Positions 1 to 11,470 of a stretch of DNA of 64,000 bases are shown piece after piece. The stretch's first letter is position 1; each line of letters begins with the position of its first letter. The position numbers and the translations under genes were made by a program. The DNA is from Micropterix aruncella (lineage: Eukaryota > Arthropoda > Insecta > Lepidoptera > Micropterigidae). The DNA lies in contig OX155952.1 of the NCBI GenBank assembly GCA_944548615.1, positions 39,939,231 through 40,003,230 on the forward strand. The letters are read 5' to 3'. The notes under the pieces are model-generated. The model ran no database searches, was not told where the DNA came from, and worked only from the letters and a program-made list of their open reading frames with translations.

Positions 1-1432
1 GAACGAAGAATATCTTACTATTCTCACTCGTGTCGCATATCCATTAAACTTTAATTTGTCCATTGATTTAGAGGCTAATTAAAATCAGCCGCGTCTCTGC
101 GATCGCTTTTACTGCTGTCTTTTTCTCTCTTTTCTCTTCCACCTTTTCATACCTTATATCTCGTCATTAATGTCCTACCTGCAAAGCGCATTTGCCTAAT
201 GAATTTACTAGGCACCAAGTTGACGCGCTAAAACGCTTTCACGAGTTTGATTAAGGGGACATTTATTAATGAGTAACCATGCAATTTGCGCATGGGTCCT
301 ATTCTGAATAGAATGCGTTTCGAATTTAATATTGACACACTTGCATTTTAAAATAATTCTCGCTGGATACAGTGGAAGGCAGGCATTACGGTTATTCTGT
401 CGTAGAAGTAGTTAAGTTAAAGGAATAAGTAGAAAGTTTAGAGGAATTTGTAGCGTATTTAGGTTTTTTTACACGACTACCCAACAAACAAGGAGTGTAA
501 TGTGTTCAGGGTTCATCTATATATGTTTTCCATTTCTTTATTCCACCATAATTTCTAACCGTTTGAACCGATTTAGAAGTGTGTAGTATTGTTAGAATTG
601 TTAAGTCATCCTGAAAGTCATAGGGTAACTTAACTGTGCAAATATCAAGTAAGTAGTTGTCTATAGGACTAAATGTCCAAACGTTAATAAATTAACATAA
701 TATAACGTTTTTATTGTCAAATGAATGGTCTGATTGAGTACATTCCGAGAATATACATGTATATATGTATATATATGAATAAATACATCAACCATACATC
801 TTTCAAATAAACACCGTAATAAAAATAATTATAAATACTAAAGTTCACTTTCTGTAACGGCAGCCGTGTTTTTTATTTTTTCAATATGTGTTTCAATATT
901 TTTGTTAACATATATTTTATTGCGATAATTTTTTATCCATATGTTGCCTTTTTATGCTATTTCAGTTTTAATTCTTTGTTTAGGAAATCACACAGTATTA
1001 CAATGAGAAATTACATTAAAAAATACAGATTATTTAAAAATTAAACAGTTAACGGTTTTCAATAAAATTAGAGGAATAACGTTGAACCAGTTAAACTAAT
1101 ATACCTAAAATTTGACTAGTACCTACATAAGAAGCTTATGTTTAGGGTATTTGCATGTGAGTGTGTTGAGTGTGTGAGGAAGGAGTGTGAGCGTGAGCGT
1201 TTGGGTGAGTATTGGGTATCTAGAATGTCCAATATATTGTGTAAACATTCTTGTTCAAATATATTGTTTAGTATATGAGCTGATATAAAATAATAATAAT
1301 AATTGCCATATAAGCATAATAATAGTAATAACAATCAATAAAATAGCTAACATTTATAGTGAGTTTATTGTGTAAGTGCTTATGGAATGATAAAAAAATA
1401 TGGGTATTGATTTATTTATTTATTTATATTAT
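1..1432. other. AT-rich non-coding DNA, no gene seen
   Basis: No convincing coding region is visible on either strand. The first 480 bases are less AT-biased and may be unique host sequence. The rest is AT-rich with short TA/TG runs near 755-780. Confidence 0.5.
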
Positions 1433-1992
1433 TAAGCTATTGCATAGCTTTTATCGCGGGCCTAGGCCAGCGCGGCGACCGAAAGAAGAAATTTCTTAAC
1501 GAAAATTAATGATTTTAAACTGATAATTACGTCTAAACGAGTACTGATTACGATTCGAAAAAAATATATGTTAAACAAGAACATTTTCCTACTATTCTTA
1601 GCTTTGAATATTTTAGATTTTGTTTATATTACATAGTGTAATTAATTTGTGAAATTAGGTCTAACCGAACACAAAAACGACTACTACGCAAATACTATCT
1701 GGCGTATTATTATGAAACCTGCACCATTTTAAAGATAATTTAATTATCTATCTTTTTATCTACGATTTTTTTTCGAATAATCCGGTTTTTTTGGTTTATC
1801 GAATAAAAAATTCGTGCGCGGCGCTCTATCGGAAGACGCATCCGCAAATAATTCGGAATAATTTCAACGTTTTGCGATAGAGCGCAGTTATCTGATATCA
1901 GAAAAAATAAAATAAATAAATAATTATAGTTTCATAAGTTGTTAAAAATGCTATGCAATAGCTTTACCGCGGCAGTCCCCGAGTGCCATACG
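1433..1992. mobile_element. Non-autonomous DNA element, family M1 copy 1
   Basis: A 560-bp repeat, nearly the same as the sequence at 21756-22351. It begins with a hairpin, gctattgcatagc, followed by a cgcgg motif. A matching hairpin, gctatgcaatagc, followed by ccgcgg lies about 30 bp from the right end. No coding capacity is seen. The ends were placed by comparison with the second copy, which sits inside another repeat so that its borders are visible. This copy lacks one arm of the internal palindrome found in the second copy. The superfamily is undetermined. Confidence 0.7.
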
Positions 1993-2011
1993 TATTTTTT
2001 AACAATTAATT

Positions 2012-2585
2012 ACTATAAATCATTGATTTTGCTTACAAAAATAATAGGAACCGAATGGCAAAACCTTAACCTTTTGATTATTTGATTCTGTCACTCAACT
2101 AGGACTAGCCCGTTCTAGGGTGGATAGGACTCTAATATTACAATAAATTTTGTAAAACTTTTACTAAGATTCTAATAAAACTACATTGCCCTTAAATAAA
2201 GTTTTCAAAAAAAAACAAATATAACGTGATAAATAAAAGGTAATTCCATTATATAATCGGCATTTAATCGTACATAACATTAGAATAAATAGACAATGAC
2301 AAACAAAATAGTCTTAAAACTAAAATAAATAGAAAAATAAAGTTATAAGTAAGAAAAGACAGAAAAAGTCCTTTATTTATAATATAATATGTGAACTAAT
2401 ATAAAAGTTAATATGAAAATAAATAGTCAAAAAAGTACAATTTATTGCTGAAACAATATATAACAACAAAGTTAAATAATTTTTGGTAGTTAGCTCAATG
2501 TTAAAATATAATCAACATAATATTAATATTTAAAAATATTTTAATAATTTGTGCACCTAAGTTATTATTAAACCATAAATATTAT
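2012..2585 (+). repeat. Interspersed repeat family R3, copy 1
   Basis: The same roughly 570-bp sequence recurs in direct orientation at 57651-58225 and inverted at 27310-27980. Shared landmarks include the block ggaaccgaatggcaaaacct, a tract reading actagcccgttctagggtgg, and an end with gtgcacctaagtt. The interior is very AT-rich and non-coding. It could be a LINE 3' region or a non-autonomous element. Confidence 0.65.
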
Positions 2586-2619
2586 AATTATTATAAAGAT
2601 GACAGCAGCGTGTGAGTAT

Positions 2620-2679
2620 CAAATCAAAGATGAAACGAAAGCATCCATTTCTGGATGCTTTCGTTTCATCTTTGATTTG
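2620..2679. repeat. Perfect 28-bp inverted repeat with a 4-base loop
   Basis: Bases 2620-2647 and 2652-2679 are exact reverse complements, separated only by tttc. As RNA or single-stranded DNA this would form a perfect 28-bp stem. The stem is perfectly paired and the loop very short, unlike a typical microRNA precursor. Confidence 0.95.
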
Positions 2680-2724
2680 CTGTTACTATTCGCACTACGA
2701 CAACATTGCAGAAATAAAAAGTGC

Positions 2725-2742
2725 GGGGGGGGGGGGGGGGGG
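2725..2742 (+). repeat. G18 homopolymer
   Basis: Eighteen consecutive G, 45 bp downstream of the perfect palindrome. The length may be unreliable in the assembly. Confidence 0.9.
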
Positions 2743-2814
2743 TGAACGGCTCATGTAGGAAATTTGGTCTAAAGATTAACCGAGTAAGTCTCTAAAAAAT
2801 TTTTATGGCTAATA

Positions 2815-3580
2815 GGTGACCTGAAGCAAGTGGAGAAGGTTAAGTACCTGGAAAGCACAATAACGCAAAAATGGAACATTAACGCTGACATTAATGGAGG
2901 ATTTGCAATACTACCGCCGCTTTCGGCAGATTTAGGGGCTCTCTAGACGATCAAGCATGCTTGTCAAGCATTGCGTCGCGGGCTGGAAGGGGATCGTAAA
3001 CCGTAGGATTTATGCTTTTTTTATATTTACCAAAAATGCCTAATTTTGTAGTTTATACCAGATAATCACGTTAATTAGACGTAATTGATTGATGAATGAC
3101 GTGACTCCCTGGTATAAAACTACAAAATTAGGCATTTTTAGTATATAAAAAAATGCAATTTCCTGCGGTTTACGATCCTCTCCCAGCCCACGACGCGATG
3201 CTTGATCGTCTAGAGAGCCCTTTAGGGTTTTCGCTCGCATGACATCATGTTAGCGCTAAGCATTTCACTATACATGGCTATTGTTCAAGATATACGTGGA
3301 TATAGGTTCAATGGTTCAATATATGGATATTTGTCAGAAACGTGGGGCTCATAAAGGATGAACATTCTATTTGCAATTCCCACTCGACAGATTCCACTTG
3401 CAATTCCTCCGGGGATATCACGAACATCTAATGGTCGGATCGCATCAGGAACATAAAAGTCATAGGTACGTCGGGCTAAAATCCACGACGTCGAGGCTTA
3501 TCTGATATGGCGGCAGCTACGCCTGTGCGGACATGTGTTCCTGGTGACCGAAGAAAAAAAAAACTAAAGCGGACCACGGC
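2815..3580 (+). pseudogene. LINE reverse transcriptase relic split by a foldback element
   Basis: Bases 2818-2895 translate to DLKQVEKVKYLESTITQKWN followed by INADIN, matching the region after the RT domain in RTE/CR1-like LINEs. About 450 bp later the same strand resumes with NI(stop)WSDRIRNIKVIG near 3430-3475 and then LRLCGHVF near 3515-3540, both typical of the C-terminal part of such proteins. The segment between is occupied by the foldback element at 2934-3220. Frameshifts and stops show it is dead. The clade is inferred from motif style only. Confidence 0.5.
2934..3220. mobile_element. Foldback/MITE-like element with long inverted arms
   Basis: Bases 2934-3061 and 3109-3220 are imperfect reverse complements, with a spacer of about 47 bp. 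The outer ends read ggggctctctagacga on the left and its near complement on the right. The left arm holds a small internal duplication around aagcatgc/aagcattgc. No coding capacity is seen. It lies inside a LINE relic. Confidence 0.8.
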
Positions 3581-4116
3581 GTCCTTTTCCTGGCTGTCCA
3601 CCCGGTATCTGGTAGCCGAATGGTCGTTTTAAGAGCGGCTGCCACAAGGTAAACAACCGATCCCCGCTATAGGTAACAAAGCTTGTTTCTATCAGTCGGA
3701 ATGCACAGTCGATTGGCTAACGCCTTATGGTGCGCAAACCGTCCAGGAGCACCATAAGAAAAACTCCTGGGGAAACTGCTCCCCAGGCCAGAGTCCTACC
3801 CGGGCTCGCACTTCATGCGTGGAGGCCGCCGGATGGGTGTTGACCCGTGAGTGTGACCGACCCTGAACAAATGGGTCTTCATGACCAACTTCCACAAGGG
3901 CCATTAGCTCCCCCCAGACAGACAGACAGACATATTTCCATCCGGAAATGATCTTAATGGTCTCAGTCCAAGTCCTATAGTTCAAGATTGATATATGAAT
4001 AGTGCGCCCCCTAGTGGACCGATTTCAACCACAATATTTTTAACTCTTGCCATGACCAAATGATGCCTGCATGCCAACTCGATCGGATGAAGCGTTTAGG
4101 CGATATCGTGGAGGAC
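3581..4116. other. Intergenic segment, no gene recognised
   Basis: No family is recognised. A short (CAGA)n run lies at about 3915-3933. A minus-strand open frame at 3725-3985 has no recognisable motif and is not called. Confidence 0.4.
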
Positions 4117-4154
4117 TACACACATACACACACACACACACCCTCACACACACA

Positions 4155-4186
<32 letters not shown>

Positions 4187-4194
4187 GACACACA
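4117..4194 (+). repeat. (CA)n microsatellite
   Basis: Interrupted (CA)n tract of about 78 bp. The flanking text resembles the region near 7890-7940, so the tract may be part of a repeat that carries a CA-rich core. Confidence 0.9.
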
Positions 4195-4605
4195 TGCAAA
4201 CACAGAGACTCACTAACAGAATTCAGTCTGAAAATGGTCCTAATCGTCTCTGGGAGGGGTCAAAATGGATATTTCCGTTTTCATCTCAATTTTTAGCGCT
4301 TTCAGTATACCTTCTCTTGGGCCAGAAAAGTAACAAAACGAACAAATAATTTCTCTATACCGAGACAATGTTCACTGAGCCGTTGGCTTATTAGAATCGC
4401 TCGGGAATAGGCCCGTGAGCGTCGCGTGATCGCCAATCCCCGCAGGCAATTAAGTTACCAGAAACGCACGATGCAATTTATGGACGTCCGCGGTGGAGCG
4501 AGCTTGAGTTGCCTGTTCGCATTCGCTTCCCAATAAATGATTTCTAATTAATCAGGCGTCGCGGTAGGCAAGGTGCGTGTCTCTCTAATCATACAGCCCG
4601 CAGCC

Positions 4606-4641
4606 ATGGCTCCTACAATTTCCTCGCCCGTCAACGTAAGT
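4606..4641 (+). other. Candidate first coding exon with splice donor (weak)
   Basis: The start gccATGg matches a strong initiation context. It opens ten codons (MAPTISSPVN) that run directly into GTAAGT, a consensus 5' splice donor at 4636-4641. The surrounding 4350-4650 DNA is GC-balanced and not recognisably repetitive. Ten codons are too few for a protein family match and no downstream exon was identified, so this is only a candidate. Confidence 0.2.
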
Positions 4642-5020
4642 ACCTTTGGATGAGAAAACAGAAAGCTTATAATATGAGAAAATACCGGAAATTAGTACGT
4701 ATGTTTATGAGATAAACGCGGCACTAAATCAGTAACACATGGAAACCGCAAAATACCAGGACAGAAAATGGAGACTGGAGATCGGGCAGGCACTGGGCTG
4801 ATAAACACACGGGTAGGTTGGCGCAACTCAAATATCGCAAATTTAGCATGTTGCACTAATAGCACTAATAGCACTAATAGTTCAAGAGGCAGCGACAAGA
4901 AAGTGCAAAAGTTTTGTAAAAGCTCATACTTTCAGATCAGATAGTATTTCAACCATTGATTGCTGGGCTAGAATCAGCAGGCCAGATTCCGGGACACCTG
5001 GCGCTGGCGTACTAGGAAAG

Positions 5021-5387
5021 GTGTAATTTTAATTAGTACCCAAAGTGTTTTAGAAAGGCTGAAAATTCATCAGTAAACAGTGCATGCAATACAGAACTCG
5101 AAACAAATGGTCAGACTGCTCAACAATACAATGAGTGGCGTCAGAATTACTCCATACATGTCACAAAAATGAAAATCATTATATTGCGTGGCACATTGGA
5201 CCTATGCGTAAAAGTTACCGACAAATACGTACCGGCGTATTTGCAGGGAGTTTGGAGTAATGTTGACGCCACGCTTTCTATTGTTAAGCAGTCTGACCAT
5301 TCGTTACGGTTTCTTTATTGCATCCATTGTCTACTGATAAATTTTCAGCTTTCCAAAACCCTTTATGGGTACTAATAAAAATTACAC
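5021..5387. mobile_element. Long inverted-repeat MITE
   Basis: Arms of roughly 140 bp (about 5021-5163 and 5235-5387) are reverse complements at good identity. The outer ends read gtgtaatttt and aattacac, and the segments agtaccc/gggtact lie slightly inward. There is no transposase. A TA-type target site is possible but the exact ends are uncertain. Confidence 0.75.
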
Positions 5388-5599
5388 GGCAAAAATTGAA
5401 CCTGGCCCGCTGCCTCTACCCCGGCATCTATGGCCAAAATACACTTGATTGCGGCTGTGTGTGTCCTTGCGATGATTATCGTCGATTTCGTATTTTAACG
5501 ATATTTTGTTATTGCATTTTTTTAACTGCGCCAAGGACCTAACTCTGCTAGTAACATTGCTCTTTTGGCGTTCGATAAATGTGGGCGAATTTCTTTCCG

Positions 5600-5861
5600 C
5601 TTGAAAAAAAGCTATCGTCGTACCGGTACATACGTAAGTGCGTCGCCAAAAACTACGTAGAAAACTATAGACCCATATAAATATTGCCAGTTTTCAGCAT
5701 GAAGAAGGTGGTATACGATCAGCTATATCAAGCTCTTGCTAGCTCATTCACTGACCACCAACATGGCTGTCTCAAAAGGCGGTTGGCCTTTACAAACTTC
5801 GCTCATTTTACTGACTATTCTTTGGGACGTATGGATCGTCGAATTCACGTGGACGCGATAT
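5600..5861 (+). pseudogene. LINE reverse transcriptase relic (early RT motifs)
   Basis: In one frame the strand reads VENYRPI, a stop, then ILPVFS, followed by KKVVYDQLYQALASSFTDHQ and GRMDRRIHVDAILINV. This is the NYRPISILPVFSKV...DHQHGF segment of jockey-like RT domains. It is disrupted by a stop and frameshift and ends where a minus-strand LINE relic begins. Confidence 0.65.
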
Positions 5862-6255
5862 TGATTAATGTCCTCCTCATCGTGATCCGACGACGGTGAC
5901 CTCCGTTGACAGGACTTCTTCGAATATGCGCGCGGAAGTGACTCGTGAATCCCAGTTTGTTTTTGAAGTTCCGATTACAACGACTACAGTAGAGTTCACC
6001 GCAGTCGTTGTAAGTATATGTGTAATTGGGCTTCGGACGAGTTTTGCGCTGTTGGCGGTTCGAGTCGAGGTTTTCAAGCCGGGCTTCCTCAAACTCTTTC
6101 ATTTTTGTGGTCACCGTGGAGCGCCACTCGCTGCGTTTGTGAGCAGCCCTCTCCCAGCTCCCAGGTGGAATACCACTGGCGGTTAGGTGCCTTTTTAACA
6201 CATCTTTATAGCGTAGGTGCTGTCCGCCGACTTTGCGTGCGACTTATATATCGGA
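5862..6255 (-). pseudogene. LINE ORF2 C-terminus with C2H2 zinc finger
   Basis: The minus strand encodes GGQHLRYKDVLKRHLTASGI, then PPGSWERAAHKRSEWRS, ending with CSRCNRNFKNKLGFTSHFRAH. The LRYKDVLKRH...WE..A..R..WR block plus a terminal CxxC...H..H finger is the standard tail of a LINE family common in arthropods. A second member of this type lies at 24376-24790. No RT domain remains upstream. Confidence 0.75.
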
Positions 6256-8335
6256 CGCGATATATAATGACTTCTCAAAGACCTTTAATTGCTGAAATCA
6301 TGCGGAGGTAATAATCCATCTGCCGTTCGAACATCACTTGGTATAAACAACCAAACCGATTTAATAAAATTCCGTCGACCAATAACGCATTTTTCTCGCC
6401 GGTGTCCCGTATGATGCGTCCATACGAGCAAATTGTAATTTGCTTTGTTGGTATTCTCCTAAGTAAATCACAATTCAAGCAACTTGCCTCTGCAAAAAAT
6501 ACAGATTAAAAATGAAACTGAAATTAAAATGTTAGAAGTGTATTACAATGTACGTATATAATAATAAGTGGAAAACGTTTTTAGATTTACATCAAATAAC
6601 TCCATGAAATATTATCTCTAGTACGTAAGACTGATGTAAATCTGTTGTTTTTTCAAATAAAGAGATACAAAATGTGGTATTGTTATGGATAATGGGTTGT
6701 CAATTAGGAGCTTTATATTTTTGATCTAAAATTAAAACTAAACGCTAAGGTATCAAAGGGGCTTTTTTAAATATTAAATTTCATGATATAAATTTCATGA
6801 TATTTTTATTTGAAAAAGATTTCTTGTTTGCAAAGTTTGAAAAAAAAAACGATTCTGGAACACCAATTTTTGTTTCAGATTCAGTGACCGTATAATCTCA
6901 AGAAATGCCTCCATGATTTTAACTCATATGGACTATTTTCCTAGTTATATAAAATAATTAATTTGCTCCTGGAGTTGGCATCAAGTAGGGAAGGCAGTTT
7001 TAGAGCTAGGTCAATGGTTAGTTTGGACTTCAAGAGAGTTGAGGGTCAGCCAGTTTGTCTAATGACAGGTAGGATTTTAAACTAGCTATTATAAGCGCAT
7101 CCAGGCGGAATAGTTGGGTTTTGGTGAAATTATGAATGGGAAAGGGCCATGACAAATGAGAAGTAAGATAGTTTCCAAGCGTTTCAAGGGTCAGAAATTA
7201 TCAATAACTATTATTTTATTTCAATATACAAATCGAGAATCTGGTATAAGGTACCTATATAGAGCTCAATGGAATATATAGCTCAATGGCAAATGTGACC
7301 CACATAAAGATAAAGCATTACACACACCCTACTTTTTTTCGTTTTTTGCATGCACTGTCTGTCATTGTGAGTGTTGTGCAGCCAAAGCCGACATGGGGCA
7401 ATAAAGAGCCCCCGAGCGCCCGCTTGAAGCTCACCTCCCCGCCCATTTGATTCATAAGCGGCGAATTAAAAATAATAAAGATGCATAAATATCCTCGATT
7501 GTGAGATCGACATCATCAGCAGGGGAGTCGCACCCGGAGAATATTAATTTGGATTTGCCCAATTTAAGCAGTGCGAGCGCCTCATATAGTACATACACAA
7601 AAGCCGCTACCTCAAAAAAAAAGAGTTTTTTACGGCAATAAATTCTTTTTTATGAAATTTTCGAATTCCACCAAATCAAATCAAAAATATTTATTTAATT
7701 TCATTTTATTTATTTGTCTCAGTAGATACATGTAGTACAGTTATGACACGTCATTTTACATAGATTAGTAATTTCCTGTGATATTCGCCATTTTGAATCC
7801 ACATGGCGGATATTTCCCAATAGCTTTTAAAATCTTAAAATTAGCATTAGATAAGCTCGTACGTAATTTGGTTCTAATTGGTCGCGTAGTATCCGAGATA
7901 CAGTGGATACATACAACACACACAGACACATACATAAATTTTATAGAAATATTTTTTGATTCCCAGGAGCTTAAAACGTAGAAATCCGGTGCAAACTGGA
8001 AATCTAAATTTTGCTCGAAAACAAGACTTTCGCTATTTATATACTTAGTGTAACGCGATGTATTTTTTAGAGAATGTAAAAAGATATAAAAATCGACACT
8101 AGGTGCTATATTAAATAGAGAAAGTCCTCGTTTTTTATAACCTGTTTAAAGTAAAATAAAATTATGGCTAATAAGAAACAGTATAACCCAAGAGAATTTC
8201 ACACGTTTAAAAAACAGTTTTTGTGGTATTTGTTAAACACACGCCAAGGCTTACAAGGACATAGGAACATAGTTATAACGTTATAATAACAGTTATAATA
8301 GTCATACATTTTCGAATTTGTATTTTTTATATAGA
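6256..8335. other. Intergenic segment, no gene seen
   Basis: No protein family was recognised on either strand. Bases 7370-7600 are GC-balanced and may be unique host sequence. Bases 7660-7960 look like a repeat (ccgagatacagtggatacat followed by CA-rich text) similar in style to 4060-4200. A short direct repeat, aaatttcatgatat, occurs twice near 6777-6805. Confidence 0.4.
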
Positions 8336-9042
8336 TACTAGATGACCCGGTGAACTTCGTACCACCTAAAATTGATTTGTTTGTAAATCTTCATAAGCGT
8401 TTATTGATTATATCAACCTTCCAAATCCAATTCATTGAAATCTATAATATGGCCGAATCGTGTACGGTTTGAGTTTCGTTCGGTGATTAAATGAAAATCG
8501 TTTTATAATTAAAATAACTTCAATGTATTTAATTTACATGATAAAATAATAATGCTTCTTCGACTTTTCCGACTTTTTTGCATTTTTCGACTTTCTTGTC
8601 TTTTTCGACTTCTTTGACTTTTTTGACTTTTTGGACTTTTCCGACTTTTTGACTTTTCGACTTTTCCGATTTTTTCGACTTTTTCTACGTTTTCGACTTT
8701 TTTATTTTTTTTTGACTTTTTTGACTTTTTCGACTTTTTCGACTTTTCGACTTTTTGAAATTTTACACAATTGCACGCAATGAATAACATTTATGGATGG
8801 CGCAGCTGTCAAACAATAGGATCGCCGCGAACGCCATCTATTGAAAGGGGCTTATTTCCCAAAAAGACCAATTTCGATATTTTCGATTTTCAGTTGTTTC
8901 TTTTAATTTTTCCTAAATATTTTTTTTGTAAATCACCCCTGAATCAAGGCAAACAAAACAAAAGAATAATCATTCAAATCGGTCGAGTCATTTTCGAGAT
9001 CTTGCGAGACTAACGCACGGCGATTCATTTTTATATATAAGA
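8336..9042 (+). mobile_element. Repeat A copy 1
   Basis: Begins with actagatgacccggtgaact and ends with cggcgattcatttttatata. The same borders occur at 12023-12738 and, split, at 21257-22479. The middle (about 8540-8755) is a low-complexity array of 9-10 base units related to gtcgaaaaa, which on the minus strand reads as Lys/Ser-rich peptide. The class is unresolved: the ends resemble abundant arthropod repeats of the type 'gacccgg...tatataaga'. Confidence 0.75.
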
Positions 9043-9876
9043 CGAGTGGTATTACCCGGCGCTGCCCGTGTTATATCTTTTCTCAAATACCAATGTATAC
9101 CAATTTTCTTGGCGATCGGTTGAGCAGTATAGAAGTTGGTGTGCTGCAGCGCCGTCTAGTTGAAAGTCGCAACAAAGCGGATATATATAAAAACCTTGAA
9201 AAAATACATATATATGCCAACTTTCATGGTGATCGGTCAAACGGTTTCGGAGTCTATTAAACTCGGACAGACGGGCATACAGATATACCAACATCCATTT
9301 TTATATTATATTATTTTGGCCTGTTTTTAAAATTTAAACTTTGAATGCCTATATCTCGCTTATTTATAGCGACCGACACAATTTTCTTTCAGATTTAGCA
9401 TTAAAATGAAAAAAATTGGAGAGAGGTTCCTATACTGCAGTTATTCCACTTTTATAACTATGTGATAATACTTACATGTATATATTTTAATTAAAGAGTT
9501 TTGAACAATGAAGCACAAATAATTAAAAAGCAGGAATAATTTCACTGTATTACCTTCACAATATTTTGAATTTAGAATAACGCTTGGCCGACTATGACGT
9601 TTGTAGGTTTAACATAGCAGCGCCATCTATGGATTACTCAATAGATAACGCCATCTGTTAAAATCGTTTGGAACTAACAGATAATTGCGAATGTCAAATA
9701 ATAGACATTGCAATAAAATAATATCGCGACTATAAATTAAGACGTAAGCTATCCTATCTTTCAAGTTGGATCAAACTGCACATTGTGTGCAAATTTGATT
9801 CAAATCGGTTAAGTAGTTTAGGAGTCCATCGCGGACAAACAACGTGACACGTAATTTATATATATTAAGAAGATAA
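9043..9876. mobile_element. Insertion X between A1 and B1
   Basis: In the second unit, A and B are joined directly (12730-12745). Here they are separated by about 830 bp starting cgagtggtattacccggcg and ending near taatttatatatattaaga. The start (tacccggcgctgcccgtg) and the phrase ggtgatcggtcaaacggttt mark it as another dispersed repeat similar in style to A but different in sequence. Confidence 0.7.
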
Positions 9877-10299
9877 GATATAAGAAGATAGATAGAATAA
9901 AACATTATGGAAAAAAGACCGTAGGTGATATACATGAAACTGCTGAAAGGACACGCGAAAAAAGTGTAAAGGACAGTAAGCGAAAAAATCAGGTCATGGA
10001 AGGAATTAAAAGTAGGTACCACTTGTATAACATGCCTTAAACACAACCGGTATGACGACGACGTTTAGCCCCTCATATTTGTTCTTCGGAGGAGAAGTCT
10101 TAATCGATGGACGATTCCATGTTTACGGTGAAAACGGATTAAGTATAGCGTGGGTGGTACGGTATAGCTACGACCATATTTCATATCAAAGAAAGCGTAT
10201 TTTTTCTCAAGAAAATTAGCCCCTAGATCTTTGTAATGCAAAGTTGCAGGTAATAAACAAAATGTTAACAAAAATAACCGAGTTATTTTTTTTAAATAA

Positions 10300-10545
10300 G
10301 TGCAACAGCCATGTCATGGTGAAACGTAGAACAGGCTATCATAATTAAATGCGTATACAAAATTTCGTGTCTGTGCTGTTGACCGTTGAGGAGTTCCCTC
10401 GTTGGAAGCCATCCCTGGGCGCCGCAGTCCTGTCTTGATGAAACTTAGATCGGGCTGTCATAATTGAATGCATAAACACAATTTCGTGACTGTGCTGTTG
10501 ATCGCTGAGGAGTCCCCTCGTCGGGAGCTAATCCTGGGTATAGAA
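10300..10545 (+). repeat. Minisatellite, about 120-bp unit, copy in B1
   Basis: Two diverged units, each containing ggctatcataatt-like text followed by aaatttcgtg, gtgctgttgac and gaggagtcccctcg. The same unit appears at 13150-13405 and 42695-42935. Confidence 0.75.
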
Positions 10546-11158
10546 TCAGGGCATGCTTCCTATATAAAATGCATTGTCATCGGAGCTGAACCAACATGTA
10601 AATTTTCAACTTCATATGTTAATATTTGAGGAGTTCCTTCAATTCCTCATGGATCACATCATCAGAACAAAATTTTGATAAAGATGTGACGAATCTGGAA
10701 GTACATCCTTTTAAATAAAAAGAATTTTCCAAAGCAATTCATAAATGACGGATTTCTGAGGTACCAAACATTTAAAGAAAAATACGATCGAATTTATAAC
10801 CTCCTCCTTTTTTTAAAGTCGGTTAAAAATAAATCGGCTGTGGTCTACGATCTATAGGACCTGACAGGAAAACGAAAAGAGCTTTATCATTTGAAGGGCA
10901 TGTTCACAGCAGACTAAGATGTTAAAATTTCAAATCCACACCATAGCAAAGAAGAGGAAGAAATCAAGAATCACACTCATGAAAGCAAAAATGAGAAATA
11001 TTGTAAAACGGACTAACACGGTTATCATAGCATATTGCAAAGGATAAATAGGTCAATAATTTATTAAAAGAAATACAAACAAAATCAAATAATTTAAAAT
11101 GTGTGTATAAGGTAAACTTAGTAATATAAATCCACAACATGACAACTCTACAGTTGTG

Positions 11159-11470
11159 GTAGAAAATTCCCACGCCCACACAACTTCTAACCTCTGCCTT
11201 AGAGCCGTCTGTAAATATGATTGACAGGAACACTGCGACGGCGCAATCGGTCATGTTGATTTTGTCGTGATTGCTGGCGTTGTGTATGTTGTGCACGAAA
11301 TTGTTGCATTCTCAATGTATTCGCTTGTCGTTCATTTTCAGTCGCTCTCAAACATAATTCCGACAATGCATTGCAATACGACTATTTTCATTATCCGTCG
11401 CTCGTTGGTCATCAGTGCGGCTCGCACGTGAAGTAGATCGCCGCGCATTTGACTGACTTCGACGACTTAT
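11159..11470 (-). pseudogene. Broken Helitron/RNase H chimera (B1 copy)
   Basis: The minus strand holds the same pieces as the intact frame at 13824-14516: Gln/Arg-rich Helitron N-terminal text and IFTDGSKAEVRSCVGVGIFY. A deletion of about 212 bp at 11218 removes the intervening codons and fuses the two out of their original register. Confidence 0.65.

Noticed and set aside
4060..4349. His/Thr-rich frames
   Set aside because: They translate the (CA)n microsatellite.
8509..8790. Lys/Ser-rich frame on the minus strand (also 12189-12470 and 21379-21702)
   Set aside because: It is the simple gtcgaaaaa-type array of repeat A. It varies with unit number and has no domain.
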